From assembly GCA_028285265.1 (NCBI GenBank), contig JANQPX010000020.1:62001-126000 (forward strand): 64,000 nt of DNA, read 5' to 3'. Origin of the DNA: Geminicoccaceae bacterium. GTDB lineage: Bacteria; Pseudomonadota; Alphaproteobacteria; Geminicoccales; Geminicoccaceae. The notes under the pieces are model-generated. The model saw only the letters and a list, made by a program, of their open reading frames with translations. It was not told the DNA's origin and searched no databases. The translations under genes were made by a program, and so were the position numbers. Position 1 is the first letter of the stretch, and the number at the start of each line of letters is the position of its first letter. Positions 39,047-50,000 of the stretch are shown here, piece by piece.

Positions 39047-40672
39047 ATGACAATGGATGAACGTTATAGCCTGGCCTTTCGGCTTTATCCCTATCAACGT
39101 TCTGCCGATCAGGACGCGAACGCGCCAGTGCATCATCCCGTGGTCGTCATGGGCGGGGGGCCAATCGGCGTCGCTACGGCGCTTGATCTCGGGCTACAGG
39201 GTATTCCCGTCGTTCTTCTTGATGATCACGAGGGTGTCGGCGCCGGCAGCCGCGCCATCTGCTTTGCTAAGCGTGCCCTCGAGATTGCCGACCGTTACGG
39301 GTGTGCCACGCCGATGATCGAAAAGGGCGTGGTATGGAATCTCGGCAAAGTGTTCCACGAGGATCGCAAAGTCTACGAGTTCAACCTTCTGCCCGAAGGC
39401 GGGCATAGATTTCCAGCGTTCATTAACCTTCAACAGCCATATTTCGAAAAATTCCTGGTCGAACGTGTACGCGAGGCACAGGCTGCAGGTGCCCCCATCG
39501 AGCTTCGCGGAAAGCACCGCGTCGATGCTGTGGAGGTCAATGATGATGGCGCTGTCTTGGACGTTGCAACACCCGAAGGCCAATACGCAATCAGGGCAGA
39601 TTGGCTGATTGGTTGCGACGGTGCCTCGTCGCCACTTCGTGGAATGCTCGGCTTAGATTTTGAAGGCCGTGTGTTCAAGGACAGCTTTCTTATCGCCGAT
39701 ATCAAGATGACAGCCGATTTTCCGACTGAGCGCTGGTTCTGGTTTGAACCACCCTTCAAGTCTGGAGCCTCGACATTGTTGCACAAACAGCCCGATGATG
39801 TTTGGCGGGTCGATTTCCAGATCGGCTGGGACGTCGACCGCAAGGAGGAGATGAAAGAAGAGAATATCCGCTCGCGCCTCGATCAGATGCTGGGGTCCAA
39901 TGTCGACTATGAGCTCGTCTGGTCTTCCATTTATACGTTTCAGTGCCGCCGCATGACCAAATTCCGACATGGCCGTGTCATCTTTGCCGGCGATAGCGCG
40001 CATCAAGTCTCTCCTTTTGGGGCACGCGGCTGTAACTCTGGCATACAGGATGTCGACAACCTCGGTTGGAAGCTTGGCATGGTCATTCGAGGCCAAGCCC
40101 CGGAACGCCTTCTCGACAGCTACGACGACGAACGTATTCATGCAGCCGACGAAAACATTCTAAACTCGACTCGCGCAACGGATTTTATTACGCCGAAATC
40201 GACGATCAGCCACATCTTTCGGAATGCCGTACTCGATCTTGCCAAAGATCATGCTTTTGCGAGGCCATTGGTGAATTCAGGCCGACTATCTCTACCCTGT
40301 GTCTATGACGGGACCGTTTTGAATGGACCTGATATGCTGCCCGGCGGACCAGCCCGCACACGTGTTGGCAGTCCTTGTCCGGACGCACCGCTAGCCAATG
40401 GTTTTCTGCTCTCGCAGCTCGGAAATGACTTCGTTCTACTGGCGATCTGCACCGATGCTCCTCCCTTACTTGAAGAGCAAGCTATTAAGGCGAGAACGAT
40501 TTTTGTTTCCCGGTCCGATGACATCTCAGGTGCCTTCGCCGAGCGATACTTGGGAGACGCATCAACCGCCATCTATCTGATACGCCCAGATCAACATGTT
40601 GTCGCGCGCTGGCCCAGTTATTCTGAGGAAGACGTCCGTTTGGCGCTGCGCCGAGCGACTGCGCAGGAGTAA
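39047..40672 (+). CDS. FAD-dependent aromatic monooxygenase (PHBH/MhpA-like)
   Basis: 'VVVMGGGPIGVATALDLGLQGIPVVLLDDHEG', 'GCDGASSPLR', 'GRVIFAGDSAHQVSPFGARGCNSGIQDVDNLGWKL'. Confidence 0.9.
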   Translation: MTMDERYSLAFRLYPYQRSADQDANAPVHHPVVVMGGGPIGVATALDLGLQGIPVVLLDDHEGVGAGSRAICFAKRALEIADRYGCATPMIEKGVVWNLGKVFHEDRKVYEFNLLPEGGHRFPAFINLQQPYFEKFLVERVREAQAAGAPIELRGKHRVDAVEVNDDGAVLDVATPEGQYAIRADWLIGCDGASSPLRGMLGLDFEGRVFKDSFLIADIKMTADFPTERWFWFEPPFKSGASTLLHKQPDDVWRVDFQIGWDVDRKEEMKEENIRSRLDQMLGSNVDYELVWSSIYTFQCRRMTKFRHGRVIFAGDSAHQVSPFGARGCNSGIQDVDNLGWKLGMVIRGQAPERLLDSYDDERIHAADENILNSTRATDFITPKSTISHIFRNAVLDLAKDHAFARPLVNSGRLSLPCVYDGTVLNGPDMLPGGPARTRVGSPCPDAPLANGFLLSQLGNDFVLLAICTDAPPLLEEQAIKARTIFVSRSDDISGAFAERYLGDASTAIYLIRPDQHVVARWPSYSEEDVRLALRRATAQE

Positions 40673-40675
40673 GCC

Positions 40676-40915
40676 TTGAGCGATCTGATCACCGAGCCAA
40701 ACATACAAGATCCGGACAGCTTTTATGCAGAGTTGATTGCCACACATGAAGGTTTGTCTGAAGCCGAGAGCACAGCCCTAAATGCGCGCCTCATCCTGCT
40801 TCTCGCCAACCACATCGGCGATCGATCGGTGCTAAAAGAGGCGCTTGCAGCCGCTAAAAGACGTGCGACAAGCGAGGACGGCGAGAGCAAACCGCCGACC
40901 GCACCGACTTCTTGA
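40676..40915 (+). CDS. DUF2783-like small protein
   Basis: 79 aa 'DPDSFYAELIATHEGLSEAESTALNARLILLLANHIGDRSVLKEAL'; immediately follows the monooxygenase. Confidence 0.7.
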   Translation: MSDLITEPNIQDPDSFYAELIATHEGLSEAESTALNARLILLLANHIGDRSVLKEALAAAKRRATSEDGESKPPTAPTS

Positions 40916-41195
40916 CCTTGGCAACCAGGAACCACGCCATCACAGCTGACGTCATGGCAATGTGGGACGACGCGGCGAACCTCCCGCAACACCCCGTTGA
41001 TCCACTCAATCCTTAACTGATAGAGCGACTTGAAAGACGAGAATGATTTTCGAGTCCTCCAAGAGCTGAACCTTCATTGATCTCCTCCAAGTCCCATCAA
41101 TATGACGGCTTTGAGAGGGCGGCTCGTAAACAGCACGCACTTATCACGCTCAGGCCATAACATTGCCTGCAGACAGAAAATGGGGAGACACCGTC

Positions 41196-42014
41196 ATGAC
41201 TGATCTGCCTATCGTCGGCGCTGCCATGATGATCGAAGACATCGAGATGCATCGTGACTGGCTCTTGGAAAGGCCACGTGATCTTGAGATCCAAGATTTT
41301 TGCAAGGCCGGTGTGCTTGACAGTGATTCGTCCGCCCTCACCAAACGCGCAAAAGCTCTCCTTGATGGTCATGCTGGCCGACTCGGCATCCATGGACCGT
41401 TTTGGGGCTTCAGCATTGCCAGCCAAGACCCAGACATTCGTGCCGTCGTGATCAAACGCCTGAACCAAGGATTAGACATTTGCGAAGCGCTGAGCGCGAC
41501 GCAAATGGTTATTCACAGTCCCTATACGACCTGGGACTATAACAATCTCGACAACAATCACGGAGCTCGTGATCGAGTTGTTGAGGCTTGCCACCTTGCG
41601 CTTCAAGGCATCGTACGTCGTGCCGAGGATCAAGGTGTCAGGCTAGTCATTGAGAATATTGAAGATGTCGATCCCAATGATCGAGTGCGCCTCGCGTCGA
41701 GCTTTTCCTCAGATGCAATTGGCGTGTCGATCGATACAGGTCACGCGCTTTACGCTCATGGATCAAACTGTGCGCCGCCGGTTGATTACTACGTAGCAGC
41801 TGCCGGCAATCTTCTGCACCATGTACATCTCCAGGATGCCGACGGATACGCCGATCGACATTGGTGCCTTGGTGAGGGATCCATGCTTTGGACGCCTTTT
41901 TTTGCGGCGGTCAGTGACGTAACGAGCAATCCTCGCCTCATCATCGAGATCAAAGACAAGAGCAAGATTAAGGCATCGTGCGCCTATCTCGCATCGCAAG
42001 GCTTGGCTCAGTAG
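41196..42014 (+). CDS. Sugar phosphate isomerase/epimerase-like TIM-barrel protein
   Basis: 'RLGIHGPFWGFSI', 'QGVRLVIENIED', 'IGVSIDTGHALYAHG', 'HHVHLQDADG'. Confidence 0.75.
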   Translation: MTDLPIVGAAMMIEDIEMHRDWLLERPRDLEIQDFCKAGVLDSDSSALTKRAKALLDGHAGRLGIHGPFWGFSIASQDPDIRAVVIKRLNQGLDICEALSATQMVIHSPYTTWDYNNLDNNHGARDRVVEACHLALQGIVRRAEDQGVRLVIENIEDVDPNDRVRLASSFSSDAIGVSIDTGHALYAHGSNCAPPVDYYVAAAGNLLHHVHLQDADGYADRHWCLGEGSMLWTPFFAAVSDVTSNPRLIIEIKDKSKIKASCAYLASQGLAQ

Positions 42015-42062
42015 ACAGGCATCAGACGCGCTTACAACGCTAGCGTTGCTACCTCCGATGAA

Positions 42063-43241
42063 CTAGCGCCGGGCCTTACAGAAGGCGTCTGGCTGCAAAT
42101 CGGTATCGATGAACGCATCGAAGGCTTCATAGAACTGCTTGATCATTAGCGGCGTTTCAATCAGCAGTTCGTGACCAGCGCCCTCAAGCTCAAGTCGGCA
42201 GCATTCCGAATTGTCCCGATCACAAAATGCAGCCTGGCCCACGTTGCTTACCGTACGGTCTTCGCTACCACCAACGATCAAGAGTGGTGTTTCAAGTTTT
42301 GACCTGTTGGCGTCAATCCAATCTGTCGCCTCGTAAGTCGCCCGCAACCACCCACTGGTCGGTCCGCCCAGACCCAAGCTCGGTTCGGCCGGTCGGCTAT
42401 TGACAATCCAACATTCGATTTCGGCAACCTTAGTGGCATCGTGACTAAAGTGTTCCGTGGTGTCGCGATCAATGAGGGCATCGGCAGCCGCATCGCCTGC
42501 GATCGAACAGACATCTGCATCGTCTTCAAATTCGCTTTGCCATAGGCAAGCGCTTAGTGGATTGAGGCCCGTGCAAATGGATGGTCTTACAGCGACTTTG
42601 GCGCGGTTGCCGGTTCGGATCAAAGTATTGTCGACGCTTGCAGGTAACCTGATGAGAGGAGCAGAAAAAACAGCCTTGTCGAAGTCGCCGGGATTGCGGA
42701 GGAGATATGTCGTACCAATGGCCCCCCCCATGGAATGCGCCAATAAGATTCTTGGCACGCCTCGGACCTCATCGAGCTTGACGATTTCGCGCAAGAAGAA
42801 CTCAGCGTCAGACAGATAGGTTGCGTAGCTATCGATATGTCCTTTTTCGGGCTCATCCGGAAGCAAGCGTTCTGACAAACCTTGCCCCCGCCAATCGAGG
42901 GTCCAGACCTCGAAATTCCGATCAAGCAGGGCCTGGTAAGCATAGATATTCTTCTCGATAAACTCGGTCCGGCCTTGAAAGAAGACAACGACCCCCGCTC
43001 GACGTTTCGGATTTGGCGCCGGCCAAAAGGCATAGCGTAACGTGGCACCGTCCGGAACGACGAAAGTCTCCAACTTGGCGGGGACGGGCCAAACCTTATC
43101 ATGCGTTTCAACGAATGATTCAAAGCTTAGCCTGGAACCGTCATAACGCGGTTCTACGTCATAAAGAGCCGAATCGGAAAAGGGCGAGCAACCTAAAAGC
43201 AACACCAGCGTTGCAAGCATTACAGTAAGTCTCGTTGACAT
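42063..43241 (-). CDS. Alpha/beta hydrolase, PldB lysophospholipase-like lipoprotein
   Basis: Lipobox 'LVLLLGCSPF'; 'GVVVFFQGRTEFIEKNIYAYQALLDRNFEVWTLDWRGQGLSERLL', 'LLAHSMGGAIGTTYLLR'. Confidence 0.87.
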   Translation of the reverse strand: MSTRLTVMLATLVLLLGCSPFSDSALYDVEPRYDGSRLSFESFVETHDKVWPVPAKLETFVVPDGATLRYAFWPAPNPKRRAGVVVFFQGRTEFIEKNIYAYQALLDRNFEVWTLDWRGQGLSERLLPDEPEKGHIDSYATYLSDAEFFLREIVKLDEVRGVPRILLAHSMGGAIGTTYLLRNPGDFDKAVFSAPLIRLPASVDNTLIRTGNRAKVAVRPSICTGLNPLSACLWQSEFEDDADVCSIAGDAAADALIDRDTTEHFSHDATKVAEIECWIVNSRPAEPSLGLGGPTSGWLRATYEATDWIDANRSKLETPLLIVGGSEDRTVSNVGQAAFCDRDNSECCRLELEGAGHELLIETPLMIKQFYEAFDAFIDTDLQPDAFCKARR

Positions 43242-43534
43242 TGATAATCCCAGCCGCATCACGTTCCCCAGCACGTCGCTTGATGTGCCGATCGTCTAGA
43301 CAGTGTCGTTTGCTGCGAAAGCTAATCACTTCGCTGGCGACATCTGAGACGGTCATGCGTTGCAGATCAAGCTGATCCAGCAACATCGGACGCGAAAAGT
43401 CTAGCAATGCGGTCGTGACAACTCACTTCGATTCCCACAACCCGTGAATCGACGATAGCCCACGACCGAATGGGCCTTAGGAACAACCGACGATGCATGC
43501 CATCCCTGAATTGAAGCGGATAGCGAGCTCGACC

Positions 43535-44938
43535 TCAGCCAAGGGCAAACGGGTCCTGCACCTCGGAGTCAGCCGGCTGACGTCGTGCTCCATGGCGCGC
43601 CTTCATCGAACGCCAAACCGGCAAAAGATCTTCGGCCAACACGTCTGCCCAATCCGGCCAGGACATGTCAATGGCGTCGCGTGCCTTCCTTGCGATCTGC
43701 AAACGCTCATCTGGTCTACGGAGAAGCTCGGCAATCGTCTCAACATAACTCGGGAGCGAGCCATCTCGCGTCACAATGCCGTCAATTCCAGGCGTCTCGA
43801 TCAGCTGGCTTGTCGTCGCGCCACCGGTCACAATGACAGGCAGCCCCGAAGCTTTGGCCTCAATAACGACGTTACAGACGATCTCTGACTCCGATGGAAA
43901 GACGAACAGATCCGAGCTTGCCATAAGCTTGGCGAGATCGCGTTGCGCGAGATTACCGGTAAGCGTGCCCCTTTCCCCCAGCATTTCAGCGATCGTTTTC
44001 TGTTCGGCGCCTTTGCCGGCAATGACGAGCTGGAGCTCGACACCTTGATCCAGTAGCTGTCGTGCCGCTCTTGCTGTTGTCAGAACACGTTTGCTTTCAT
44101 CGACTCGACCGGCGAACAGAAGCACAGGACAATGGATTGGGATGCCGAAGCGTTCTTGAAGCCAGCGTCTGTCGCGCTTTTCTGGGGTGAACAGGGTTTT
44201 ATCGATCCCTCGCCGAAGATACGAAATATGTGGAACGGGCAATGAGGCTCGCAGATGCCGCTCGTCTTCAGGATCAGAAATCAGGATATGGTCACTTGCC
44301 GCCAGGATCCGATCGCGCGCCCGGGTAAGATTACGAGCGCTCCTATCGGGAAGGCCAACCCCGTCAATAAGCCATCGGCTCAACATGCTGGGACCGATCA
44401 GCCGCTCGATAATCTCGCCCGTATAGACTTTGGCAAATTTGGCAGCATCGGTGTGCAAGGAGCTTACCAAGGGACGACCATGGGTCTTGGCGATGACGCT
44501 AGCGGTCTTGGCAAAGGCAAAGGAACTGGTTGCATGAAAAACATCATGCTCCAAAAGTTGTCTTGCCAAGTGCGGATTATAGGACGCGAGGTCGGTATCG
44601 CCGCCACCGTTTCGAAGCCAAGGGAGACTGGCTGTTCCAAATGCCGGAGGCACCGTGCGCAAACGGACATTAGGCGATAGCTGCGTCTCAGAGATACCAT
44701 CACCGAGATAATAAACGGTGAGGTCCAGGTCATTCGGAAAGTGAGTTGCGGCGTCCGCGAATCGTTCCCAAGCTTTGACATGGCCGCCGGATCCCGGATG
44801 ACGAATCAAATCAACAAGAGCGGCGACACTGACCTTCATACGATCACTCGATCCTCTCCTAACCCTCGGAGAGGGCTTTCTCGCCAGGTTCTTGCGACGT
44901 TCAGCTCTGGCATCGACGATCTCGTCTGACTTCGACAT
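43535..44938 (-). CDS. Glycosyltransferase family 4
   Basis: 'PVLLFAGRVDESKRVLTTARAARQLLDQG', 'LFVFPSESEIVCNVVIEAKASGLPVIVT'; start may instead be Met 44839. Confidence 0.88.
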   Translation of the reverse strand: MSKSDEIVDARAERRKNLARKPSPRVRRGSSDRMKVSVAALVDLIRHPGSGGHVKAWERFADAATHFPNDLDLTVYYLGDGISETQLSPNVRLRTVPPAFGTASLPWLRNGGGDTDLASYNPHLARQLLEHDVFHATSSFAFAKTASVIAKTHGRPLVSSLHTDAAKFAKVYTGEIIERLIGPSMLSRWLIDGVGLPDRSARNLTRARDRILAASDHILISDPEDERHLRASLPVPHISYLRRGIDKTLFTPEKRDRRWLQERFGIPIHCPVLLFAGRVDESKRVLTTARAARQLLDQGVELQLVIAGKGAEQKTIAEMLGERGTLTGNLAQRDLAKLMASSDLFVFPSESEIVCNVVIEAKASGLPVIVTGGATTSQLIETPGIDGIVTRDGSLPSYVETIAELLRRPDERLQIARKARDAIDMSWPDWADVLAEDLLPVWRSMKARHGARRQPADSEVQDPFALG

Positions 44939-44941
44939 CGA

Positions 44942-46033
44942 TCAACTCCGACTGATTGAGGATTGTGGTAGGATGCGCCGCATCAAGCCGGAGGAGCTTC
45001 GGTTTGATGCTTTCGGCCGCCAGAACCGCCGGCCCTCATCGTGCTGCCACATCAAAAGCGCGGGTAGATTTGGCAAGGTTTCACGCAGGCGGCTGGCTAG
45101 TGACAAGGCAAGCATCATGTCAGCAGGCAACCCGATAAGAGCTCCCAGGGCGACATAGGCACCTTCCTGCAATCCGAGGCCCGCGGGAACGACAAAGGAT
45201 AGACCTCGCACGGCGCCTATAAGCGCACGAAGCATCAGCGCTTCGGTGAACCCGATGTTCAGACCGAGCAGATAAGCAGTCAGCATAACTTCACTGACCA
45301 GCCATACTTGGATGAACAGCCGAATCGCGAGGGAACGGGTGAGGGCGCCTGGACGCCGGTAAATGGCAAGCACCATCGAATCGAAATGCTTAGCGTCAGC
45401 AATCGTTGCGTGTTGCGCAGAGCTGGGCAGGATGCGCCCGCCGAAGCGAGCGAGGGTGGACACCCCACAAAAGACTTGGATCGCAACAAAGCCACCAATC
45501 CCGATGGCCAATAAAGCGGCACCGATGAGCCCTGCTCTTAGAAGGGTATCCTCCAGTGTCAGCCATGAGAGAAGCAGCAAACCAACCGTTCCCCAAATCA
45601 AGGTCGCGATGGCCTGAACGGTTTTGTCGACCAATGTGGCGGCAGCAGCGTCGGCAATTGAACGGCCTGACAGGACAAGGACGCGCGCTTTGACAACTTC
45701 GCCCCCAATCGTCCCGACCGGCAGCAGCGTGTTCACAGCCATTCCAATCCAGGATGCGCGTAATGCAATCCAAAAAGCCGGAATCCGATCGCGCGGGAAA
45801 AGTCCGCGCCAGGCCTCGGAGGCTGCAACGATCTCTGGCGGCGCGAGCAAAATGATCAAAAGAAGACCAAAACCAGCGCTGGAAAGGATGGTCAGGACCT
45901 GTCCAACCCCTGACCAGAGGACAAGGCCAATGACGACGCCTAGCCCCGACAGCAAGCCGATTGCAGGCAACACATGGCGCATGATCGTCAGCATCATTGC
46001 ATTCAGGTGGTCGATGCGTTTTTGGGAAGCCAT
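44942..46033 (-). CDS. Flippase-like / lysylphosphatidylglycerol-synthase TM-region family protein
   Basis: Polytopic; 'RASWIGMAVNTLLPVGTIGGEVVKARVLV', 'FVVPAGLGLQEGAYVALGALIGLPADMMLALSLASRLRE'; start overlaps upstream stop. Confidence 0.8.
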   Translation of the reverse strand: MASQKRIDHLNAMMLTIMRHVLPAIGLLSGLGVVIGLVLWSGVGQVLTILSSAGFGLLLIILLAPPEIVAASEAWRGLFPRDRIPAFWIALRASWIGMAVNTLLPVGTIGGEVVKARVLVLSGRSIADAAAATLVDKTVQAIATLIWGTVGLLLLSWLTLEDTLLRAGLIGAALLAIGIGGFVAIQVFCGVSTLARFGGRILPSSAQHATIADAKHFDSMVLAIYRRPGALTRSLAIRLFIQVWLVSEVMLTAYLLGLNIGFTEALMLRALIGAVRGLSFVVPAGLGLQEGAYVALGALIGLPADMMLALSLASRLRETLPNLPALLMWQHDEGRRFWRPKASNRSSSGLMRRILPQSSISRS

Positions 46034-46752
46034 CAGTCCTGCGCCACACCAGCAGGGTTTGTCGGACGACCCTTCGCGCTCATTGTCCAATGAGCGCCGA
46101 TATCGACATTCTGTCGAATAATGACGATGTCACCACTTGGGTGGCGGATCTTCGACTTGAGCCAGATACCGGTATGGTCGTCGAACCAAATCACTTGGTC
46201 TCGCTCTCCTGAGACGACAAATTTTTGGGAGTCAGTCCAGTGATCATCTATACGCAGTCGCTCAGCACCTGCATCGGTCACGGAAACAGCGATGATATGG
46301 CCATCGACGCGGTCAAACAGTTCCGTTCTACCGATGAGCCTTCGATGCCATGGATCTGTTGGAATCGCACGCTGCGAGACGTCTCTTCTATCGCCTTCTG
46401 TATCGATCCTGATCGACAGGTTTTCACCGACCCCAGCCCGCAAGAACGATCGCTTACCATTGTCGTCGGTACGACCGGTAAATCGTATCAGATGGTCATC
46501 TTGCCAGACCTCGATGTAAACAGCGCTTCGTCGATGCAGGGCGACCAAGAGCATGCGAACTTCCACGTCGACAGTCCGCTCGATAATCGTTTGCCCGTTA
46601 TGGCAACGTATCTTGAGCCTCTCATGACCGATGGTCCCGAAAAGATCATGTTCAATGCGATAGGTCATATCGCCTGGCTGTATATCGCAAGCAGCCGAGG
46701 GAGATGACCATGCGAGAAGAGTGCCGAAAAAAATGAGGCAACAGCGCAACAT
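46033..46752 (-). CDS. Exported DUF6134-like protein
   Basis: Signal peptide; 'MTYRIEHDLFGTIGHERLKIRCHNGQTIIERTVDVEVRMLLV...YIEVWQDDHLIRFTGRTDDNGK'. Confidence 0.65.
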   Translation of the reverse strand: MLRCCLIFFGTLLAWSSPSAACDIQPGDMTYRIEHDLFGTIGHERLKIRCHNGQTIIERTVDVEVRMLLVALHRRSAVYIEVWQDDHLIRFTGRTDDNGKRSFLRAGVGENLSIRIDTEGDRRDVSQRAIPTDPWHRRLIGRTELFDRVDGHIIAVSVTDAGAERLRIDDHWTDSQKFVVSGERDQVIWFDDHTGIWLKSKIRHPSGDIVIIRQNVDIGAHWTMSAKGRPTNPAGVAQD

Positions 46753-46933
46753 AACCGTCCCTCGCTTCGGTATTGGATGCTATAGAGAAGTTAGAGTCGG
46801 CTGCTCGTGGAAGAAGTGACGATTGATACAGATTGCTGCGAAGCTCACCAACGATCTGTCACGCGTCCTTGAGGTCTTCGTGAGCCAAACCGCGACTTGA
46901 AAAATTGCTTTGCGACGTATCGATTTTCGCACG

Positions 46934-46972
46934 ATCAGATCATAACATGCGGGTCTTCTGTACTGATCTGAT
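46934..46972. promoter_or_regulatory. Inverted repeat upstream of the OmpA-family coiled-coil gene
   Basis: ATCAGATCA-(21 nt)-TGATCTGAT, perfect 9-bp arms. Confidence 0.4.
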
Positions 46973-47025
46973 ACGAAGGCCGATCGGCTGAAAGACGGCC
47001 TAATAAACCAAGGAGCTGATGAGGG

Positions 47026-50000
47026 ATGGAACGTCTTTGGTCAATGCCGCGAAGCGCCCTTGGCGCGCTTGCCCTGCTACTGATGCTTAATGTTCTGGCG
47101 TGGGCGATCATTGCCTATAGCGGTAGCAACCATGCCAACGATGCCCAAACATGGTCGCACGAGAAGACACGATTCCTAGGCGAACTTGATCAACGCCAGA
47201 GCACGATTGCCGCGCTGGAAGGTCAGCTAGATGAGCAAAAGAAGGCTGGGGAAGACCTAGAATCCGTCCGCCTACAACTGGCTTCGGAAGCCCACAATGC
47301 TGCCGCCCAAAGTGTTACGCTAGCAGAACAACTTTCTGGTTATCGAGAGAGAATTAATCTCGCCCGTTCCGAACTCAGTGGCAAAACGGCTACGCTGGCA
47401 GCACGAGAGCGCGAGATCGCCAAAGCGGCTGATCAACTCACGCTTTTGAGCGATGCTAGCGATCTCGAAGCCTCGATCGAGCAGCATCGCGCACAGGCTG
47501 AAGCAGAACTCCAAGAGTACCGCCAGCGCATCAATCTTGCTCGATCAGAGCTAAGTGGCAAAACCGCGACAATCGCTATACGTGAGCGAAAGCTCGCAGA
47601 AATTGCCGAGGAACTGTCGTTTGTCGATGAAGCCGTCGACCTAGAAGCCACCATTGCTGCTGAGCGGCAAGCCATGGATGCGCGCCGCGCGCAGGCTATG
47701 GACGAACTCCAAGACTACCGTGAGCGTATCAACCTTGCTCGATCAGAGCTAAGTGGCAAAACCGCGACAATCGCTGTACGTGAGCGAAAGCTTGCAGAGA
47801 TTGCCGAGGAACTGTCGTTTGTCGATGAAGCCGTCGACCTAGAGTCTGCCATTGCTGCTGAGCGGCAAGCCATCGATGAACGGCGCAGCAAAGCTACTGC
47901 CGAACTCAAGAACTATCGTCATCGCATCAATCTTGCGCGCTCAGAGCTGAGTGGCAAAACAGCGACGCTCGCCGCGCGCGAACGTGAGCTTGCAGGTGCC
48001 GATCAGCAACTGGAAGAAATGAACAGCGCAATCTCGGCTGCGGATCGTGAAATCCAGCGTCGGGATCAAGCTTTGGCCGAGAGGGCAGAGGCAGACACTG
48101 AGCTAGCTGCGGTCCAAGAGAAGCTCGCAGCGGCTAGAAATGAGCAAGCAACAACGCTTGCGATTTTGGGCACGCTCGCCAACAAAATCGGGCGGCAGCG
48201 TGACCGCGCCGACCAGGATCAAGAAACCCTCATGACGCTTCGGTCGGGAATCCAAACCACAGAAGGTCGTTTGAGCGAACGTGAGGCAGAGCTGGGCAGT
48301 GCTGAACAGCGTCTGTCCGCGCTCAGAAAGGAGATCGGCACAACAGAGAGCCAGCTGGCAACATTGCAAAAAGATAGCGAGGCAACAGCATCGAGCCTCG
48401 CATTGCGAAAGCAAGAACTGAGTAATCTGGAGACCAATCTAAGCGACCTTCGGCGACAGCAAACTGAAACGCAGACTTTGGTTGCGAGCCTCGCGCAGGA
48501 GCGTGATGCTGAGGAAGCTGCACGAGGCGATCTCGAAGGCCTGCGCAAAGAACTTGCGGATGTGTCCGCATCGCTTGAAACTGGGAAAAAGGACCTCGCT
48601 GAGACACAAGCAAGCTTTCGTGCTGCTGATACAGCGCTCAAGCAGACAGAAAAGACGCTCTCGCAAAAGAGAAAAGAAGCCAAGGAGCTCAATCAAGAGA
48701 TCAAAAAAGGCGAAGATCGCCTGATAGAACTCGATCAATCAACATCAGCCATCGAAACTCGTGCCGAGAAAGCGAAGCAACGCCTGACCACGGACGGGCA
48801 TCAGATTGCCGAAGGTCAAAAGAAGATCGCTGCTTTGCGACGCGAAGAGGAAAAAGCCCGGGTCATGATCACCGGCCTTAAGGCGCGCCTTGCCGAGCAG
48901 CGTCAGATGGAGACTGACATCGATAGGCTTCATGCTGACGCTGAACAAGCAAAGACCGACCTCGACGAGCAACGCCGTCTTCTTGATGAACAAAAGGCAC
49001 AAGGTGCGAAAGTCGAGACGAGACTAACGCAACTGATGGACGAACGCTCAGCGCTTGAACGGCAAGTCAAAGCCTTGTCGTCTGATCTTTCCGTAAAGGA
49101 AGCAATTGCGCAAACTCTCGACGACGTCGAAACGCGTTTGGCCGAGAAAGAGGGCGAGCTGTCAGGCTTAACTAATCGGCAGGCCGGCATGCTTGGCCTT
49201 CTCGGCAGCCTCGATGCAAAAATCGAGAAACAGCGCGATCTTGCTCAAGACTATTCCGTAACTGAGGAACAATTGGCGTCGCTTCAGTCGAATCTTAGCG
49301 ATACGACGGCATCGCTCAAGCGACGGGAATCCGAGCTCGAATCAGTCGAGACACGATTCGAGACGCTAATCGACAGGATTTCCGATGCTGAGACAAAACT
49401 CGCCAAGCTCGAGACGGAGCGCTCGAGCGAGGAGTCGGCGCTGGCAGCACGCCGTTCTGATATCAGCGAGTCGGAAAGCGAGCTTCAAACGCTAACCGAA
49501 CAGCTAGAAGCCAAACGCGCTGCAGTCGCCGATGCCGAAGCACGCTTTCGAAAGATCCAAGCCAAGGTAGGTGACGCGGGTAGCGCAGAAGTGGAACTTG
49601 CAACGGTCACGTCATCGCTCGATGCCGCTCGGGCAGACCTCTTGGCCAAAGAGGAGAACATTGAGCAGGCGGAAAGCCGCCTTGCCGCCTTGGATGCCGA
49701 CATCAAGACAGTCAACGAGACCGAGGCAGCAGCAACACGACGTCTAGCAGAACTTGATTCCAAGATTGATACGGCACGTCAGGCCGTTGACGGTCTTGAG
49801 GATAGGAAAGGAACCCTGACAACCGAGGTCGAGGCTCTTCAACGAGCTCTTCAAGAGCGAAAAGCCGACCTTGTCACCACTGAGCAAGCTTTGACCTCAG
49901 CCGATGATGCCAAGGCCAAAGCAGCGACGGAACTCGAGCAGCTTCGCACCGAGCTCGAAGGAAGCCGATCGGCGCTTGAGTTGACGCGTCAAGGCAACAA

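Noticed and set aside
47341-48000. Regularly spaced repeats suggestive of an array
   Set aside because: Repeats are in-frame coding repeats of a coiled-coil protein (59/66-aa period), not CRISPR.
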